A program made the position numbers and the translations under genes. From NCBI RefSeq assembly GCF_000376945.1, contig NZ_AQXU01000022.1, forward strand, positions 124,001 through 188,000: 64,000 nucleotides of DNA. The letters run 5' to 3'. Shown here one piece after another: positions 46,033 through 56,100 of this stretch. The notes beneath the pieces were generated by a model that was not told where the DNA came from, did not search any database, and saw nothing but the letters and a program-made list of their open reading frames with translations. Source of the stretch: Leeia oryzae DSM 17879. Lineage in GTDB: Bacteria > Pseudomonadota > Gammaproteobacteria > Burkholderiales > Leeiaceae. Positions within the stretch are counted from its first letter, which is position 1. Each line of letters opens with the position of its first letter.

Positions 46033-46242
46033 GGTGTGAATCTCCCGTAATGCGTTCAATATAAAAACAGATTAACCTTGATGAATCGTTCAAGACGTGT
46101 GCTGGGTCAATACCGGTCAACATCTGTCGCCACTTTTGAGGCGCCAGATATGCGTCAATTAGTAACTATATAGGCTGATATGGACATTGCAAGTAGCAGT
46201 GCGTTCATTTTCAGTCATTTGGCATGGCGTAAAGCTGTTCGG

Positions 46243-46947
46243 TCACTGCTGGTAGTCCGTCTGCCAAAGGGCCATGGCCCCGGCGTACCCGGGTGGTGCG
46301 GGTAATGGGGTTAGCAGGGTATGGGCTGCTTGTGGCAAAGCTGACTGAAGCACATATTCCCTATCGTCCGTCGGTAGCGTGGCAATTTTGTCCATATGCT
46401 GGCTTAAGCCGGTGCCCCATGCTTTCAGTACGGCTTCTTTGCCGGTCCAGATGCGGTAAAAGGTTTCTGCCGTCGGGTATTGTTGAAAACAGGCTTGTTC
46501 CGGGGTGGAAAAAAACTGGTCCACAATGCCTTGTAACGAACGCTTGGCATTGCACTTTTCTATATCCACACCAATGTCCATTTGCGAGGATATACCGATC
46601 ACGCCGTAATCATGGCTATGCGATACATTAAAGTAGAGCGTGCCGTGATCAGGCAGAACCGGTTTGCCCTGATCCGTCAGCATAATACGGATGTCTGCGG
46701 CTGGCTCATTCAGATAATGGCTGGCCAGCAAGTGGCGTAAGGCTGCTCTCATGGCAATGAAGGCGTGTCGGGTACCTTGGTGCTTCATGCCGTTGGCGCG
46801 TGCTTGCTCAGCAGCCGGTAGCGCGGGTAGTAACAAAGGTACGCAGGGTTCTGCCGCTTGCAAGTCTACCTGCCAGACACGGGCAAGGTGATCCATCGGG
46901 GTGGCTAATGCGTGCAGAAGTGGCGATAATAGCGTGTTGTGTGGCAT
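46243..46947 (-). CDS. 4-prime-phosphopantetheinyl transferase (Sfp/AcpT-type)
   Basis: A 234-residue enzyme that transfers the phosphopantetheine arm of CoA to carrier proteins. Magnesium ligands and signature lie in DIGVDIEKCN and FYRIWTGKEAVLKAWGTGLS. The length and the split between the motifs fit the Sfp type (double-domain, about 230 residues) rather than AcpS (about 120). Its carrier proteins are not in the window. Confidence 0.88.
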   Translation of the reverse strand: MPHNTLLSPLLHALATPMDHLARVWQVDLQAAEPCVPLLLPALPAAEQARANGMKHQGTRHAFIAMRAALRHLLASHYLNEPAADIRIMLTDQGKPVLPDHGTLYFNVSHSHDYGVIGISSQMDIGVDIEKCNAKRSLQGIVDQFFSTPEQACFQQYPTAETFYRIWTGKEAVLKAWGTGLSQHMDKIATLPTDDREYVLQSALPQAAHTLLTPLPAPPGYAGAMALWQTDYQQ

Positions 46948-47053
46948 GGTGCTGTAGCGGGTATGTTGACCTGTAGCGTACCGCTAATTGCCGATTTTAT
47001 CCAATCTAGATGCGCGTTATACGCTGTATTTTTGCCTGTTGATGGAGTTGCTG

Positions 47054-48988
47054 GTGACTTTAGACGAAGTTTTTGCAGATTCTGGCCCGTTGGCACAAGC
47101 GATGCCGGGGTTCAGGGTGCGTCAGCAGCAGCTGGAAATGGCCACCGCGATCGAGTCTGCCATCCGGGATAACCGCTGTCTGGTGACAGAGGCGGGCACG
47201 GGGACTGGCAAGACGCTTGCGTATCTGGTGCCGGCGCTTCGTTCTGGCGGCAAGGTGCTGATTTCGACAGGCACCAAAACCCTGCAAGACCAGTTGTACC
47301 TGCGGGATTTGCCTGCAGTACGCAATGCGCTGAAATTACCGGCCAAGATTGCACTACTTAAAGGCCGTAGCAACTATGTCTGCCATCATCACCTGAAGCG
47401 GTCGGTGGAAGATGGCCGTTTTGCCAGCAAGGAAGATGCTGCCCATTTACCCAAGATTATCCGTTTTGCCGAAAAATCCATGACGGGTGACAAAGGCGAG
47501 CTGGGCAGTGTGCCAGAGCAGGCCACGGTCTGGCAGCAGGTAACCTCTACCCGGGACAATTGCCTGGGGCAGGAGTGTGACGACTACGAGAACTGTTTTG
47601 TGGTGCGCGCCCGGCGCGAGGCGATGCAGGCGGATGTGGTGGTGGTGAATCATCACCTCTTTTTTGCCGATGTGGCGTTAAAGGATGAAGGGGTGGCCGA
47701 GTTGCTACCTGCCTGTAATACCATTGTATTTGATGAGGCGCACCAGTTACCGGATGTGGCGACTGTCTTCTTTGGTGAAACGGTGGCTGCAAGCCAACTG
47801 ATTGAGCTGGCAAGAGATACCCGGCTGGAATCCATGCTGCACGCCAGGGATTTTTCTGCCTTGCCAGAGGCTGCACAGGCGCTGGAAAAATCTGTGCGTG
47901 ACATGCGCTTGACCTTTAAGCAGGATGTGGCCCGCTTTGCCTATACCGAGGCGCAGCAGAACCAGGCGTTTGTGGAGCAGCTGGTGATCGTCAACGAGGC
48001 GTTGAAAACGCTGCGTGACCTGCTGGATACCCAGCAAAACCGGGCCGATGAACTCAAGCGTTGTACGGAGCGGGCAGCCGAACTGCTGGTGTTGTTTGAG
48101 GCCTGGCAGAATGCGGAAGAAACGTCGTTAATCCGCTGGCTGGAGTTGTCTCCCTCTGGCATGCAATTGCACAGTACACCATTATCCATTGCCCAGCAGT
48201 TCAGCCGGCAGCTTAAAACCGGTGTGCGAAGCTGGGTTTTTGCCTCGGCCACGCTGTCTGTGGGTGGCGACTTTACCCATTATTGTAATGAGATGGGCCT
48301 GTATGAGGCCGAATGCCAAAGCTGGGAAAGCCCGTTTAATTACCCCGAGCAGGCATTGCTGTATGTACCTCAGGATATGCCTGAGCCAAATTCGCCCGCG
48401 TATACCCGGGCAGTGGTGGATGCCGCCTTCCCCTTAGTCAAGGCCAGCAGTGGCGGTGCCTTTTTGCTGTTTACCAGCCTGCGGGCCATGCGGGAGGCGC
48501 ACGAACTGTTGTCGATACGATTGGCGGGGGCTGGGCTCAAATTTCCGTTGTTGCTGCAAGGTGAAGCATCCAGAACCGAATTGCTGGACAAGTTTCGTGC
48601 GACGCCTAATGCCATTCTGGTGGCCAGCCAGAGCTTCTGGGAGGGCGTGGATGTGCCCGGAGATGCCTTGCGCCTGGTGGTGATTGACCGCTTACCGTTT
48701 GCCGCTCCGGATGACCCGGTATTGGCGGCCCGTATCGAGCACTTGCAGAAGAAAGGTATCAGTCCGTTTATCAGTTACCAGTTGCCGCATGCCGTGATTA
48801 CCCTGAAACAGGGTGCCGGGCGCTTGATCCGTACCGAAACCGACCGGGGCGTGTTGATGATTTGCGACCCGAGGCTGGTCGATAAGCCTTACGGAAAACG
48901 TATCTGGCGTAGCTTGCCACCGATGAAACGCACCCGCGAAGTGCTGACGGCGTGTGAGTTTTTATCGTTAAAAACAGAAAACCTGTAA
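47054..48988 (+). CDS. DinG/YoaA-type iron-sulfur DNA helicase
   Basis: A 644-residue superfamily 2 XPD-like helicase. It has Walker A EAGTGTGKTLAYLVPAL, a 4Fe-4S cluster formed by the cysteines in YVCHHH, CLGQECDDYENC (four cysteines within about 70 residues), the DEAH box IVFDEAHQLPD, and the C-terminal motifs ASQSFWEGVDVPG and QGAGRLIRTETDRG. It should unwind R-loops, D-loops or stalled forks. GTG 47054, with TGGAG at the right distance, is preferred to the ATG at 47042. The gene is divergent from the transferase. Confidence 0.9.
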   Translation: MTLDEVFADSGPLAQAMPGFRVRQQQLEMATAIESAIRDNRCLVTEAGTGTGKTLAYLVPALRSGGKVLISTGTKTLQDQLYLRDLPAVRNALKLPAKIALLKGRSNYVCHHHLKRSVEDGRFASKEDAAHLPKIIRFAEKSMTGDKGELGSVPEQATVWQQVTSTRDNCLGQECDDYENCFVVRARREAMQADVVVVNHHLFFADVALKDEGVAELLPACNTIVFDEAHQLPDVATVFFGETVAASQLIELARDTRLESMLHARDFSALPEAAQALEKSVRDMRLTFKQDVARFAYTEAQQNQAFVEQLVIVNEALKTLRDLLDTQQNRADELKRCTERAAELLVLFEAWQNAEETSLIRWLELSPSGMQLHSTPLSIAQQFSRQLKTGVRSWVFASATLSVGGDFTHYCNEMGLYEAECQSWESPFNYPEQALLYVPQDMPEPNSPAYTRAVVDAAFPLVKASSGGAFLLFTSLRAMREAHELLSIRLAGAGLKFPLLLQGEASRTELLDKFRATPNAILVASQSFWEGVDVPGDALRLVVIDRLPFAAPDDPVLAARIEHLQKKGISPFISYQLPHAVITLKQGAGRLIRTETDRGVLMICDPRLVDKPYGKRIWRSLPPMKRTREVLTACEFLSLKTENL

Positions 48989-49013
48989 AAAAATTAAAAA
49001 ATTTGTGTCTGAT

Positions 49014-49045
49014 GTGTCAACCAAGCTGTATATGACCCGTTATTG
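49014..49045 (+). promoter_or_regulatory. ECF-type promoter, copy 1
   Basis: GTGTCAAC (49014-49021), 16-bp spacer, CGTTATTG (49038-49045). The AAC-type -35 and CGTT-type -10 are characteristic of group-4 (ECF) sigma factors. The second copy upstream of the paralogue has the same two blocks and the same spacing with an unrelated spacer. Confidence 0.65.
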
Positions 49046-49051
49046 AGTGTG

Positions 49052-49071
49052 TCAGGGGGAGCTCTCCCTGA
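49052..49071 (+). other. Conserved 5-prime stem-loop, copy 1
   Basis: TCAGGG pairs with CCCTGA around an 8-nt loop, six bases after the -10 block, so the mRNA should begin with it. Pairing is kept in copy 2 while the bases differ. Confidence 0.6.
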
Positions 49072-49118
49072 AAGCAAGATGAAATTTTGTACTTAATTAA
49101 TTTTGAAAGAATTGAATC

Positions 49119-49319
49119 ATGACTAAACTGTTGTCTGCTCTGTTGGCTGCTGCTTTCCTGACTACTGGCGTTGCTTACGCTGCTGATGCTAAAAAAGAAG
49201 CTCCAGCTTCTGCTGCTAAAAAAGTAGAGAAAAAAGCCAAGAAAGAAGCGCCAGCTTCTGCTGCTAAAAAAGCAAAAAAAGCTAAAGCTAAAAAAGCTGA
49301 AAAAGCAGCTTCTAAGTAA
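49119..49319 (+). CDS. Small secreted Lys/Ala-rich protein, copy 1
   Basis: A 66-residue protein: a signal peptide (MTKLLSALLAAAFLTTGVAY, cleavage near AYA/AD), then a strongly basic mature part containing a duplicated block KKEAPASAAKK and ending AEKAASK. It is nearly all Ala, Lys, Glu and Ser. Codons (GCT, AAA, TCT) suggest high expression. It is paralogous to the 49526 protein in the signal and tail. I recognise no named family; resemblance to histone-like or acid-shock tails is compositional only. A terminator follows. Confidence 0.75.
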   Translation: MTKLLSALLAAAFLTTGVAYAADAKKEAPASAAKKVEKKAKKEAPASAAKKAKKAKAKKAEKAASK

Positions 49320-49341
49320 TTAATTACTTAGCTGTGCAGAA

Positions 49342-49372
49342 AAGCCGCTTGTGATTGCAAGCGGCTTTTTTA
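49342..49372 (+). terminator. Terminator of copy 1
   Basis: AAGCCGCTTG and CAAGCGGCTT form a 10-bp stem around a 6-nt loop, followed by six T residues. Confidence 0.88.
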
Positions 49373-49412
49373 TTTGCAGGTTTTGAAGCGCATTTAAATT
49401 TTTTAATTAATC

Positions 49413-49444
49413 GTGTCAACTGATCATTTGATAGGGCGTTATTG
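49413..49444 (+). promoter_or_regulatory. ECF-type promoter, copy 2
   Basis: GTGTCAAC (49413-49420), 16-bp spacer, CGTTATTG (49437-49444), identical blocks and spacing to copy 1. Confidence 0.65.
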
Positions 49445-49450
49445 TAAGTG

Positions 49451-49471
49451 TCAGAGAGATAATTGCTCTGA
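49451..49471 (+). other. Conserved 5-prime stem-loop, copy 2
   Basis: TCAGAG pairs with CTCTGA around a 9-nt loop, again six bases after the -10 block. Compared with copy 1, a G-C pair is replaced by an A-T pair, a compensatory change. Confidence 0.6.
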
Positions 49472-49525
49472 AGGCGTTAAAAAGACAATCTTGTTGTTTT
49501 ATTGCTTTTACTGGAGATGATTACC

Positions 49526-49714
49526 ATGAAAACTTTGCTATCCATGTTGGTTGCTGCTTCTTTCCTGACTTCTGGTGTTGCTTTTGCTGCTGACACCAAA
49601 AAACCTGAAACACCTGCTTCTGGCGTGCATAAAATGCACAAAAAACCAATGCACAAAAAACCTATGCATAAAAAAGTAATGAAAAAACATGCAGAGAAAG
49701 CTGCTTCTAAATAA
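49526..49714 (+). CDS. Small secreted His/Met/Lys-rich protein, copy 2
   Basis: A 62-residue protein with a signal peptide very like copy 1 (MKTLLSMLVAASFLTSGVAF, cleavage near AFA/AD), followed by a short mature part with repeated MHKKP units and the same AEKAASK tail. Alternating His, Met and Lys suggest metal or anionic-ligand binding. ATG 49526 has TGGAG upstream. The leader and promoter are duplicated from copy 1. No family recognised. Confidence 0.75.
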   Translation: MKTLLSMLVAASFLTSGVAFAADTKKPETPASGVHKMHKKPMHKKPMHKKVMKKHAEKAASK

Positions 49715-49744
49715 GCAGGGTGAGTTTCTGGGTTAAACCAGATT

Positions 49745-49784
49745 AAAAGACGCCGTAGCAGAGATGTTACGGCGTTTTGTTTTG
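49745..49784 (+). terminator. Terminator of copy 2
   Basis: ACGCCGTA and TACGGCGT form an 8-bp stem around a 10-nt loop, followed by TTTGTTTTG. Confidence 0.85.
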
Positions 49785-49829
49785 TGATTCCGGGATGACA
49801 AATGGCGTCATTTCGGGTTTACTTGCCGC

Positions 49830-52800
49830 ATGCTATATCTCTACCAATCCAATCGACTGGAAACCCTGTTTGAACTCTTGCTGGCCGTGGTCCGGCAGCC
49901 GTTATCCTCTCCTTTTACTCAAGAAGTCGTGGTGGTTCAGAGTAAAGGGATGGGACGGTGGATTACGCTCAAGCTGGCGGAAAAAACAGGTGTCTGCTCC
50001 AACATGAATTTTCAGCTGCCGGCTACGTTTATCTGGCAGTTGTTCCGTAGTCTGGACCCGGCTTTGCCGGCAAGGTCTGGCTTTACACCGGATGTGATGG
50101 CGTGGCGAATTGCCGATATTCTGGCGGATGATGCATTTCTGATGCAGCACCCGGCATTGGCTGCCTATGTAGCGGGCCAGGACCCGGTGCGCCGGTTTGA
50201 ACTCTCTGACAAGATTGCGGATACCTTTGACCAGTACCTGATGTACCGGCCTGACTGGATTGAGGCTTGGGAATCGGGCCGTAAACTGGGGCTGGGTGAG
50301 GATGAGCATTGGCAGCAGCCACTCTGGCTGCGGTTGGCCAATGAAAATCTGGCCCCGCACCGGGTGCGGATGCTGGATAACCTGTTTGCAGCACTCAAGC
50401 GGGGGGAGCGACCTGATCACCTGCCCGAGCGTGTTGTCCTGTTTGGCATGAGTGCCATGCCGCCCGTGTATGTAGAAATCCTGCACCGCTTGTCTGACTA
50501 TCTGGATGTGGCCTTGTTTGTGCTCAACCCGTGCGAAGTCCCCTGGGGGCATATTGGCAAGCAATCTGCAACCAAGCCCCAGCTAGATTTATTGCTGGGA
50601 GAGTCTGGCCCGGCGGGGCCGGAAGACTGGTATGTGGATGTGGATCATCCCTTGTTGGCTTCGCTGGGGCGACAGGGGCGGGATTTCATGGACCTGCTGA
50701 TTGAACGCCATAGCGCAGAGCTGACCGACCTGTTTACGCCTGCCGATGGCACCACTGTGCTGGCGCAAGTCCAGAATGACTTGTTGGCATTACAAGTGCC
50801 GAACGGATCATTTGCCCCCGATGACGCGGATGATTCTTTGCAGGTGCACGTCTGCCATAGCCCGATGCGAGAGCTGGAGGTATTGCACGACCAGTTGTTG
50901 CGTCTGTTTGACCGTTACCCGGATTTGCAGCCAGCTGACGTAGCTGTGCTGATGCCGAATATTGAAACGTATGCCCCCTTGATTGATGCCGTATTTGCCG
51001 AGCGGGAAGGCGTGCCCTACATTCCCTACGGAATTGCTGACCGGGCCCTGAACAGCGAGCAACCGCTGGTTCAGGTGGTGAGTCAGATTCTGGCCTTGGT
51101 GGACTCCCGCTTTGAGGTCAACGAGGTATTGGCGCTGCTGGAAAGCGAGCCGTTAGCGCGCCGGTTTGGTTTGGCCGCACATGATTTGCCGGTATTGCGG
51201 GAATGGGTCATTGAAGCCGGTATCCGATGGGGCAGGGATGCCACCCATAAACGTCAATTGGGACTGCCTGAAGACGATGCCCACACCTGGCGGCAGGGGC
51301 TGGACCGCATGCTGCTGGGCGTGGCACTGCCGGTGCAGCTGGCCGGATCGGTATTACCCCTGTGGCAGGACACGCTGCCATGCGAAGTGGCCGAAGGCAG
51401 CAGGGCCAGCATGCTGGCTGGCCTGACAAAGCTGCTGGATGCGCTGTTTGACTTGACTGGCACCATGCAGCATGCCACCGATGCGGCGACCTGGGTACAG
51501 CGGCTGCACGCGCTGCTGGAAGACTTCTTTTTACCGGATACGGATGACGAGGCGGCGCTGCAGCCCGTGCGGGATTGCTTTACCCGGCTGCGTGAAGATA
51601 CCGAGCTGGCCCGGTTTGCGGGGCAGATACCGTTAGCCTGGGTACGACGCTGGCTGGAGCAGGGCTGGAAGCAAGCGTATGGATCGACCGGGTTTTTGTC
51701 GGGCGGCGTGACCTTCTGCGCCATGGTGCCGATGCGCAGCCTGCCGTTTCAGGTTTTGTGCCTGTTGGGCTTGAACGATGGTGATTTCCCGCGTCAGCTG
51801 CAACCGCATTCGTTTGACCTGATGCACCGGCATTATCGCCGGGGGGATCGGTATCGCCGCTTTGATGACCGTTACCTGTTTCTGGAGGCCATCTTGTCGG
51901 CGCGGCATACGCTCTACATGAGTTATGTGGGAACGAGCATCCGTGACGGCTCGGTTTTACCGCCTTCGCCGTTGCTGGCAGAGTGTCTGGATGTGGTTCG
52001 CCAGACTTGCCAGCCGGCCACTGACTGGTTGAATGGACTGGTGATTCATCATCCCTTGCAGCCGTTTGATAGCCGCTATTTCTCTGCGGATGAGCGAATC
52101 GTCAGTTATGCTGCACCCTTTGCCCGCGCAGGCGAAATCGCCGGGCAGGGGCAGCTGGTGAGCCATCTGTGGATGCAACAGCCCCTGCCGACGGTTGAAC
52201 TCCCTCCGCATCAATTGATGGACTGGTTAAGCTGCTTTCGTAATCCATCCCGCTATTTGTTGCAAAAACGGATGGGGGTAAGGTTGGGACTGGATGAGCC
52301 GCAAGCCGAGCAGGTGGAACCGTTTGCACTGGACTGGGTGTCTCGCCAGTCGGTGAGGGAGGGGATGGCAGTTGCCCGGCAATACGCATGGCAAACCGGG
52401 AAAGACGATGAACGTCTGGTAAAAGCCAGTGGCGTTTTGCCGGCCGGCGCATTGGGCCATGCCCTGTTTGATCAGGAAAAAACCGCACTGGCGGGCTTTT
52501 TGTCGCAACTGGGGCAGTTACCGCCTGCATTGCCGGACCGTCTGCCGATTGAGATTGAACTGGCGAGCGGACGACTGACGGGTTTGCTGGGGGGCTTGCA
52601 TGATGTCCGGCTGACCCGCGAGGGATTATGGGGGGCCAAGGCGGACAAGTTGCGACCATGGCACGAGTTTGCCCTATGGGTGCAACATGTGGTGCTATGT
52701 GCGGCCAAACCTGCCGGCATCGCCCTGCAAAGCCAGTGGCTGGCGCTCAGCGACGATGATAAAACCCAATGCCTGCAATTTGCCGTGGTAGAACAGCCGC

Positions 52801-53123
52801 TGGAGGTTTTGAACGAGCTGGCCAATGCGTTTCATTTTGCCGCCTGTTATCCGCTGCCTTTCTTTATCAAGTCATCCCATGCCTGGTTATCGGCCGAGCA
52901 AATCGAGCACGATGGTCTGAAAGCCGCGCATCAGGCCTGGGATGTACCCGCAAACCGGCACAATGCGTTTCATAGGGGCGAGTGCGAGAACCCGTATTAC
53001 GAGACCGTTTACCGCGGACAAGATCCCCTGGATGAAGAATTTACCCATTGGGCCCAAACCTTGTTGACCCAGATGTTTGCCCACCGTCAGATTACCACCG
53101 TGAAAGCAGGAGGGGATGCATGA
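49830..53123 (+). CDS. recC: Exonuclease V subunit RecC
   Basis: A 1097-residue subunit that scans for Chi in the RecBCD helicase-nuclease. It starts MLYLYQSNRLETLFELLLAV, typical of RecC, and follows with QSKGMGRWITLKLAE; SFDLMHRHYRRGDRYRRFDD and LFLEAILSARHTLYMSYVG are family motifs. It contains inactivated helicase-like and nuclease-like domains. RecB starts inside its stop codon (ATGA). No classic ribosome site is visible at the ATG, although the frame and length fit. Confidence 0.95.
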   Translation: MLYLYQSNRLETLFELLLAVVRQPLSSPFTQEVVVVQSKGMGRWITLKLAEKTGVCSNMNFQLPATFIWQLFRSLDPALPARSGFTPDVMAWRIADILADDAFLMQHPALAAYVAGQDPVRRFELSDKIADTFDQYLMYRPDWIEAWESGRKLGLGEDEHWQQPLWLRLANENLAPHRVRMLDNLFAALKRGERPDHLPERVVLFGMSAMPPVYVEILHRLSDYLDVALFVLNPCEVPWGHIGKQSATKPQLDLLLGESGPAGPEDWYVDVDHPLLASLGRQGRDFMDLLIERHSAELTDLFTPADGTTVLAQVQNDLLALQVPNGSFAPDDADDSLQVHVCHSPMRELEVLHDQLLRLFDRYPDLQPADVAVLMPNIETYAPLIDAVFAEREGVPYIPYGIADRALNSEQPLVQVVSQILALVDSRFEVNEVLALLESEPLARRFGLAAHDLPVLREWVIEAGIRWGRDATHKRQLGLPEDDAHTWRQGLDRMLLGVALPVQLAGSVLPLWQDTLPCEVAEGSRASMLAGLTKLLDALFDLTGTMQHATDAATWVQRLHALLEDFFLPDTDDEAALQPVRDCFTRLREDTELARFAGQIPLAWVRRWLEQGWKQAYGSTGFLSGGVTFCAMVPMRSLPFQVLCLLGLNDGDFPRQLQPHSFDLMHRHYRRGDRYRRFDDRYLFLEAILSARHTLYMSYVGTSIRDGSVLPPSPLLAECLDVVRQTCQPATDWLNGLVIHHPLQPFDSRYFSADERIVSYAAPFARAGEIAGQGQLVSHLWMQQPLPTVELPPHQLMDWLSCFRNPSRYLLQKRMGVRLGLDEPQAEQVEPFALDWVSRQSVREGMAVARQYAWQTGKDDERLVKASGVLPAGALGHALFDQEKTALAGFLSQLGQLPPALPDRLPIEIELASGRLTGLLGGLHDVRLTREGLWGAKADKLRPWHEFALWVQHVVLCAAKPAGIALQSQWLALSDDDKTQCLQFAVVEQPLEVLNELANAFHFAACYPLPFFIKSSHAWLSAEQIEHDGLKAAHQAWDVPANRHNAFHRGECENPYYETVYRGQDPLDEEFTHWAQTLLTQMFAHRQITTVKAGGDA

Positions 53124-56100
53124 GCCGCCCCGCCTTGTTTGATTTTCCGCTGCACGACCTGCAACTGATCGAGGCCAGTGCCGGTACCGGGAAAACCTGG
53201 ACAATTTCCGGCCTGTTTGTACGCTTGCTGCTGGAAGGCAAGTTGTCGGTCGAGCAGATACTGGTAGTGACTTATACCAAAGCTGCTACCGCAGAATTGC
53301 GCGACCGGTTGCGCCAGCGGCTGGTGGATGTCAGAACCTGGCTTGCCACCGGGACGTCTGACGACGTATTTGGGCAGGCCTTGCTGCAGGACTACCAGAC
53401 GCAGCCGCAACGTAACGCAGCGTTGCAGCAGGTGGAGTTTGCCATTCGTGGTTTTGACCATGCCGCCATTTACACCATTCACGGTTTTTGCCAGCGGGTG
53501 CTGACGGATGCGGCGCTGGAGGCGGGTGTGCCATTTGAGCAGGAGTTGCTGGCCGATGACCACGCCTTGCTGTTTGAGGTCGTGGCAGACGCCTGGCGCA
53601 ACTGGGTGGCAGATGGTCATCCGGCCCTGATGGATTGGCTGGCCAGCCACGAATATACCCCGCAAAAAGTGCAAAACGAGCTGGGTCGATTCATCGGCAA
53701 GCCCTATTTGCAGCTGGCCGGTGTGCCAGTGGATGATCTGCCTGCGTTATGGTCACAGTTCGAGCAGGCCTATCTGACGGCCAGACCGTTATGGCTGAAT
53801 CATGGGGAAGACATAGCCAAACTGATGAACAGCGATGGCCTCAGCAAAACCAGCTACAAGGCCGCGAACATCGCAGACTGGCTGAGCCGGATGGATACTT
53901 ATCTGGCTCCGGAAGCTGCACATGCCGCGCCGTTATTCAAGGAAGCAGTCAAGTTCACACCGGAAGCCCTGGAGAAAGCGACCAAAAAAGGGCAGACGCC
54001 GCCGGTACATGCCTTTTTTGATGCCATGGCGCAATTGCTGGTGACCAGAAGCCAGCTTGGCAGCGGTCTTGAGAATACCTATAAAGCCTGGTTGGGCGAA
54101 CTGTTGCAAACCTGTAATACCCTGCTGCCGCAGCGCAAGGCCAGTCGCGGCGTATTGTCGTTTGATGACCTCCTGAACCGGCTGGCAGAGGCCTTGCAAG
54201 GCCCGGCTGCCGCGGCATTGGTCCGGCGGGTGAACGATCAGTTCAAGGCGGCACTGATCGACGAGTTTCAGGATACCGACCCGGTGCAGTACCAGATATT
54301 CAACGCCCTGTATGGCAGCAGCGGTTTGCCCGTGTATCTGGTGGGCGACCCCAAGCAGGCCATTTACAGCTTCCGCGGAGCGGATATCTTTACCTATCTG
54401 GACGCGCGCCGGGATACCCGTGCGCAACACACGCTGGGCGTAAACCAGCGTTCTGACCATTTGCTGGTGAAGGCCGTCAATGCCTTGTTCGAGCGACCGC
54501 AGGTGCCGTTTGCCTTTGACGGGATTCATTTTGACCCGGTGGATGCGAAGCAGGAAGGGGCGTCTGCCTTGCAGGTGGGGGATGGTTTGGCCCCTATGTG
54601 CATTAGCCTGTTGCCTGACAATGGGGATGACAAACCCATCAGCAAAGAAAAAGCCAACGAATGGGCAGCCGAGGGATGTGCCAGTGAAATTGTCCGGTTG
54701 CTGAACCTGCCGCAGGCAGAAGCCAGCCTGAAAGGCCGGCCGCTCAATGGTGGCGATATGGCAATTCTGGTGCCCAGCCATCGCCAGGGACGGCAAATGA
54801 TGCAGGCTTTGCAAGCCCGGGGCGTGGCAGCCGTCCAGCAAGCCACGGACAGCGTATTCAATAGCCCGGAGGCCATGCAACTGGCGACCGTGCTGGCGGC
54901 CATTTTGTCCCCAGCCAGCGAGAAAACTGTCAGCGCCGCACTGACGACAGAGTTGTTTGGTTTAAGTGGCGAAGCCTTGTTTGCCGAAAAACAGCTAGAA
55001 GTCGCCTGGGAAGCCAGACTGGCCCAGTTCGGCCGGTATCACGAGCTCTGGAAAAACAAAGGCTTCATGCCCATGGCACGCTTGTGGCTGGATGAAGAAA
55101 ACCTGCCCGCCCGATTATTGGCGTATGCCGATGGTGAACGTCGGCTGACCAACCTGCTGCATCTGCTGGAGCTGATCCAGACAGAGAGTGTCAGTTGCCA
55201 CGGCATGGACCCGTTGTACCAATGGTATGCCACCCAGTGCCAAGAAAATGGCGGGCATCAGGAAGAAACCCAGATCCGTCTGGAAAGCGATGCACACCGT
55301 GTCCGGATTGTGACCATCCATGCCAGTAAAGGGCTGGAATACCCGATTGTGTTTTGCCCGTTTGCCTGGGATGGTGCCCTGACCAAACCGGGCAGCTTAC
55401 TGGCTTGCCGTAACCCGGCAGGTCAGCCGACCCTGTATCTGGATGCGGATGAAACCATCAAGGAACAGGTACGGCTAGAGCAGTTTGCCGAAAAGCTGCG
55501 TTTGCTGTACGTGGCATTAACGCGGGCCAAGCATCGCTGCTACCTGACCTGGGGGGCCTGCAAGGATCAGGAAACCGCTGCACTTGGTTGGTTATTGCAC
55601 CCGCAAGACGCGGCAGACCACGGCATGACGCCAGCCCAGCGTTTTGCCCTGCATGTGGATGCCCTGAAAAAACAGACGCCCGGCACGGTCATGGCCGCTG
55701 TCATGCAATTGTGTGAAGCGCATCCCATGCTGTTCAGTGCGCAACCTGTACAGATCAGCCCGTCTGCCGTGTTGCGTCAGGAGATTGCCCCGCAAACATT
55801 GTCTGCACGTCAGTTTGGCCGTACGTTGCGCAGCAGCTGGTACATGAGCAGTTTTACCGCCATGACCCGTCATGTCAGCCATTACGCGCTGGAATTGCCA
55901 GACCATGATGCCATGCCGTTGTTGCCTGATGCGCCGGCAGAAGAGGCGCCAGCCACCTATGGCATGTTTGATTTCCCGCGCGGGGCGCGCCCCGGGACTT
56001 TCTTGCATTCCCTGTTTGAAGAAACCGACTTTACCCAGCCCCCCGGCGATGCCCAGGACCAGTTGATAAAGACACTGCTGACTGACAACGGCTACGGCGA

